From the NCBI GenBank assembly GCA_964637485.1, contig CAZWUU010000018.1, forward strand, positions 1 through 13,514: DNA of 13,514 bases, read 5' to 3'. The stretch comes from C7867-002 sp964637485 (lineage in GTDB: Bacteria; Patescibacteriota; Minisyncoccia; Phycocordibacterales; PALSA-1337). The stretch's first letter is position 1. Each line of letters opens with the position of its first letter. Shown piece after piece: positions 13,005 to 13,514 of this stretch. Position numbers and translations under genes: made by a program. A model generated the notes under the pieces. That model worked only from the letters and a program-made list of their open reading frames with translations. It was not told where the DNA came from and searched no databases.

Positions 13005-13433
13005 ATGAATAACAGACAAAAGGGTAATATGGCGGAAAATGTAGCTACAAGATTCTTGGAAGATGCGGGTTTCAGTGTTATTTGTCGTAATTTTCAAAGA
13101 AAATGGGGGGAAATCGACATAATTGCTGAAAAAGACAGCGTCGTGCATTTTTTTGAGGTAAAGAGTCTGGATTATTCATATCTTTCGAATCAAGGCCATG
13201 TACCAGAAGAAAACGTACATGGTTTGAAAAGGCGCAAAATAGGAAGAATGATAGAAACCTATTTTCATGAAAGCGGGCATGTGTCTAAGGGGTGTGATCA
13301 CGGCAATAGGGAACAATTATTAACTACTACGCCGGTTGAGTTGCCTGTTTTTAAATTTCATGTCATTTCAATATATTTAGACTTGAATAAGAGAAAAAGT
13401 CGGATTATATGGCTAAAAGATATAGTTCTGTGA
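13005..13433 (+). CDS. yraN: YraN/UPF0102 family nuclease-like protein
   Basis: 142 residues, slightly longer than the usual 115-130. The restriction-endonuclease-like fold is signalled by the N-terminal MNNRQKGNMAENVATRFLE, then WGEIDIIAEKD (E36, D38) and FFEVK (E51, K53), the D-ExK metal site shared with Holliday-junction resolvase-like nucleases. The cellular role of the family is poorly defined; links to transformation and recombination have been proposed. The ATG at 13005 matches the typical family start. A second ATG at 13029 has a good AGGG ahead of it (GGGTAATATG) and would cut the first helix, so it is less likely. Residues about 92-112 (HVSKGCDHGNREQLLTTTPV) look like a family-atypical insertion. 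It is followed after 26 bp by tRNA-Pro. Confidence 0.88.
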   Translation: MNNRQKGNMAENVATRFLEDAGFSVICRNFQRKWGEIDIIAEKDSVVHFFEVKSLDYSYLSNQGHVPEENVHGLKRRKIGRMIETYFHESGHVSKGCDHGNREQLLTTTPVELPVFKFHVISIYLDLNKRKSRIIWLKDIVL

Positions 13434-13446
13434 TACTATTCCTGTG

Positions 13447-13461
13447 CGGCGTTTTTCGCCG
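13447..13461. other. Hairpin at the yraN/tRNA-Pro junction
   Basis: CGGCG-TTTTT-CGCCG, a 5-bp GC stem whose 3' arm includes the first two bases of tRNA-Pro. It has no T tail, so a terminator role is unlikely; it could compete with folding of the pre-tRNA until the 5' leader is removed. Confidence 0.35.
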
Positions 13462-13514
13462 GAGCGTGGTGTAACGGCTAACATACCTGTTTTGGGTACA
13501 GGTGACTCCGGGTT
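13460..13514 (+). tRNA. tRNA-Pro (anticodon UGG), 3' end cut by the window
   Basis: The acceptor 5' strand CGGAGCG is followed by T8 and a D arm. The anticodon stem CCTGT/ACAGG holds TTTGGGT, giving anticodon TGG. The window ends in the T arm (CCGGGTT). The start at 13460 is chosen so that T falls at position 8; the pairing 3' strand is not visible. Confidence 0.85.

Noticed and set aside
1..13514. CRISPR array, insertion sequence or prophage
   Set aside because: No regular repeat-spacer pattern, no transposase and no phage structural gene; the Xer-type recombinase lacks flanking attachment repeats.

Overview
The window reads as a piece of chromosome from a Patescibacteria/CPR bacterium, most likely Parcubacteria-like. 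This is inferred from gene content and style, not from a database search. The signs are compact gene packing, a zinc-poor DksA-like protein, a very long low-complexity single-pass membrane protein beside pnp, tRNAs without an encoded CCA, and many start codons that sit 4-7 bases after a -10 box (probable leaderless mRNAs). UGA is a normal stop here (comM ends in TGA), which argues against the UGA=Gly lineages.

Layout. Bases 1-78 hold the start of a UvrD/PcrA helicase on the minus strand. Bases 267-1379 (+) encode a LysM-LysM-M23 murein hydrolase that converges on comM (1356-2906, -). A minus-strand block from 8548 down to 3005 contains rpsO, a NYN-domain nuclease gene, pnp, a 647-residue membrane protein and a DksA/TraR-like gene. 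The rpsO-pnp pairing is ancient; here a NYN gene lies between them, and pnp has a structured leader. Divergent from rpsO are a Xer-type tyrosine recombinase (8666-9592, +) and an ExoIII-family AP endonuclease (9641-10408, +).

The gap 10409-10894 has no credible ORF. It is packed with perfect helices and is bounded on the minus strand by a good promoter (TTTACA-17-TAAAAT) and a terminator-like helix with a U-rich tail. It looks like a gene for a structured RNA of about 360 nt that I cannot assign to a known family. Next comes cca (10895-12382, -), then tRNA-Arg(UCG), a long hairpin, tRNA-Gly(GCC), a 240-base AT-rich gap, yraN (+) and the first part of a tRNA-Pro(UGG).

The most striking signal is chromosomal-maintenance DNA. 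Four near-consensus parS (ParB-binding) palindromes lie between 11399 and 12796, three of them inside cca within 103 bp. Three consensus DnaA boxes plus one variant lie at 10863-10871 and 12868-12973. Together with the AT-rich gap before yraN and the switch from mostly minus-strand to plus-strand genes, this suggests that the right third of the window is at or very near the replication origin.
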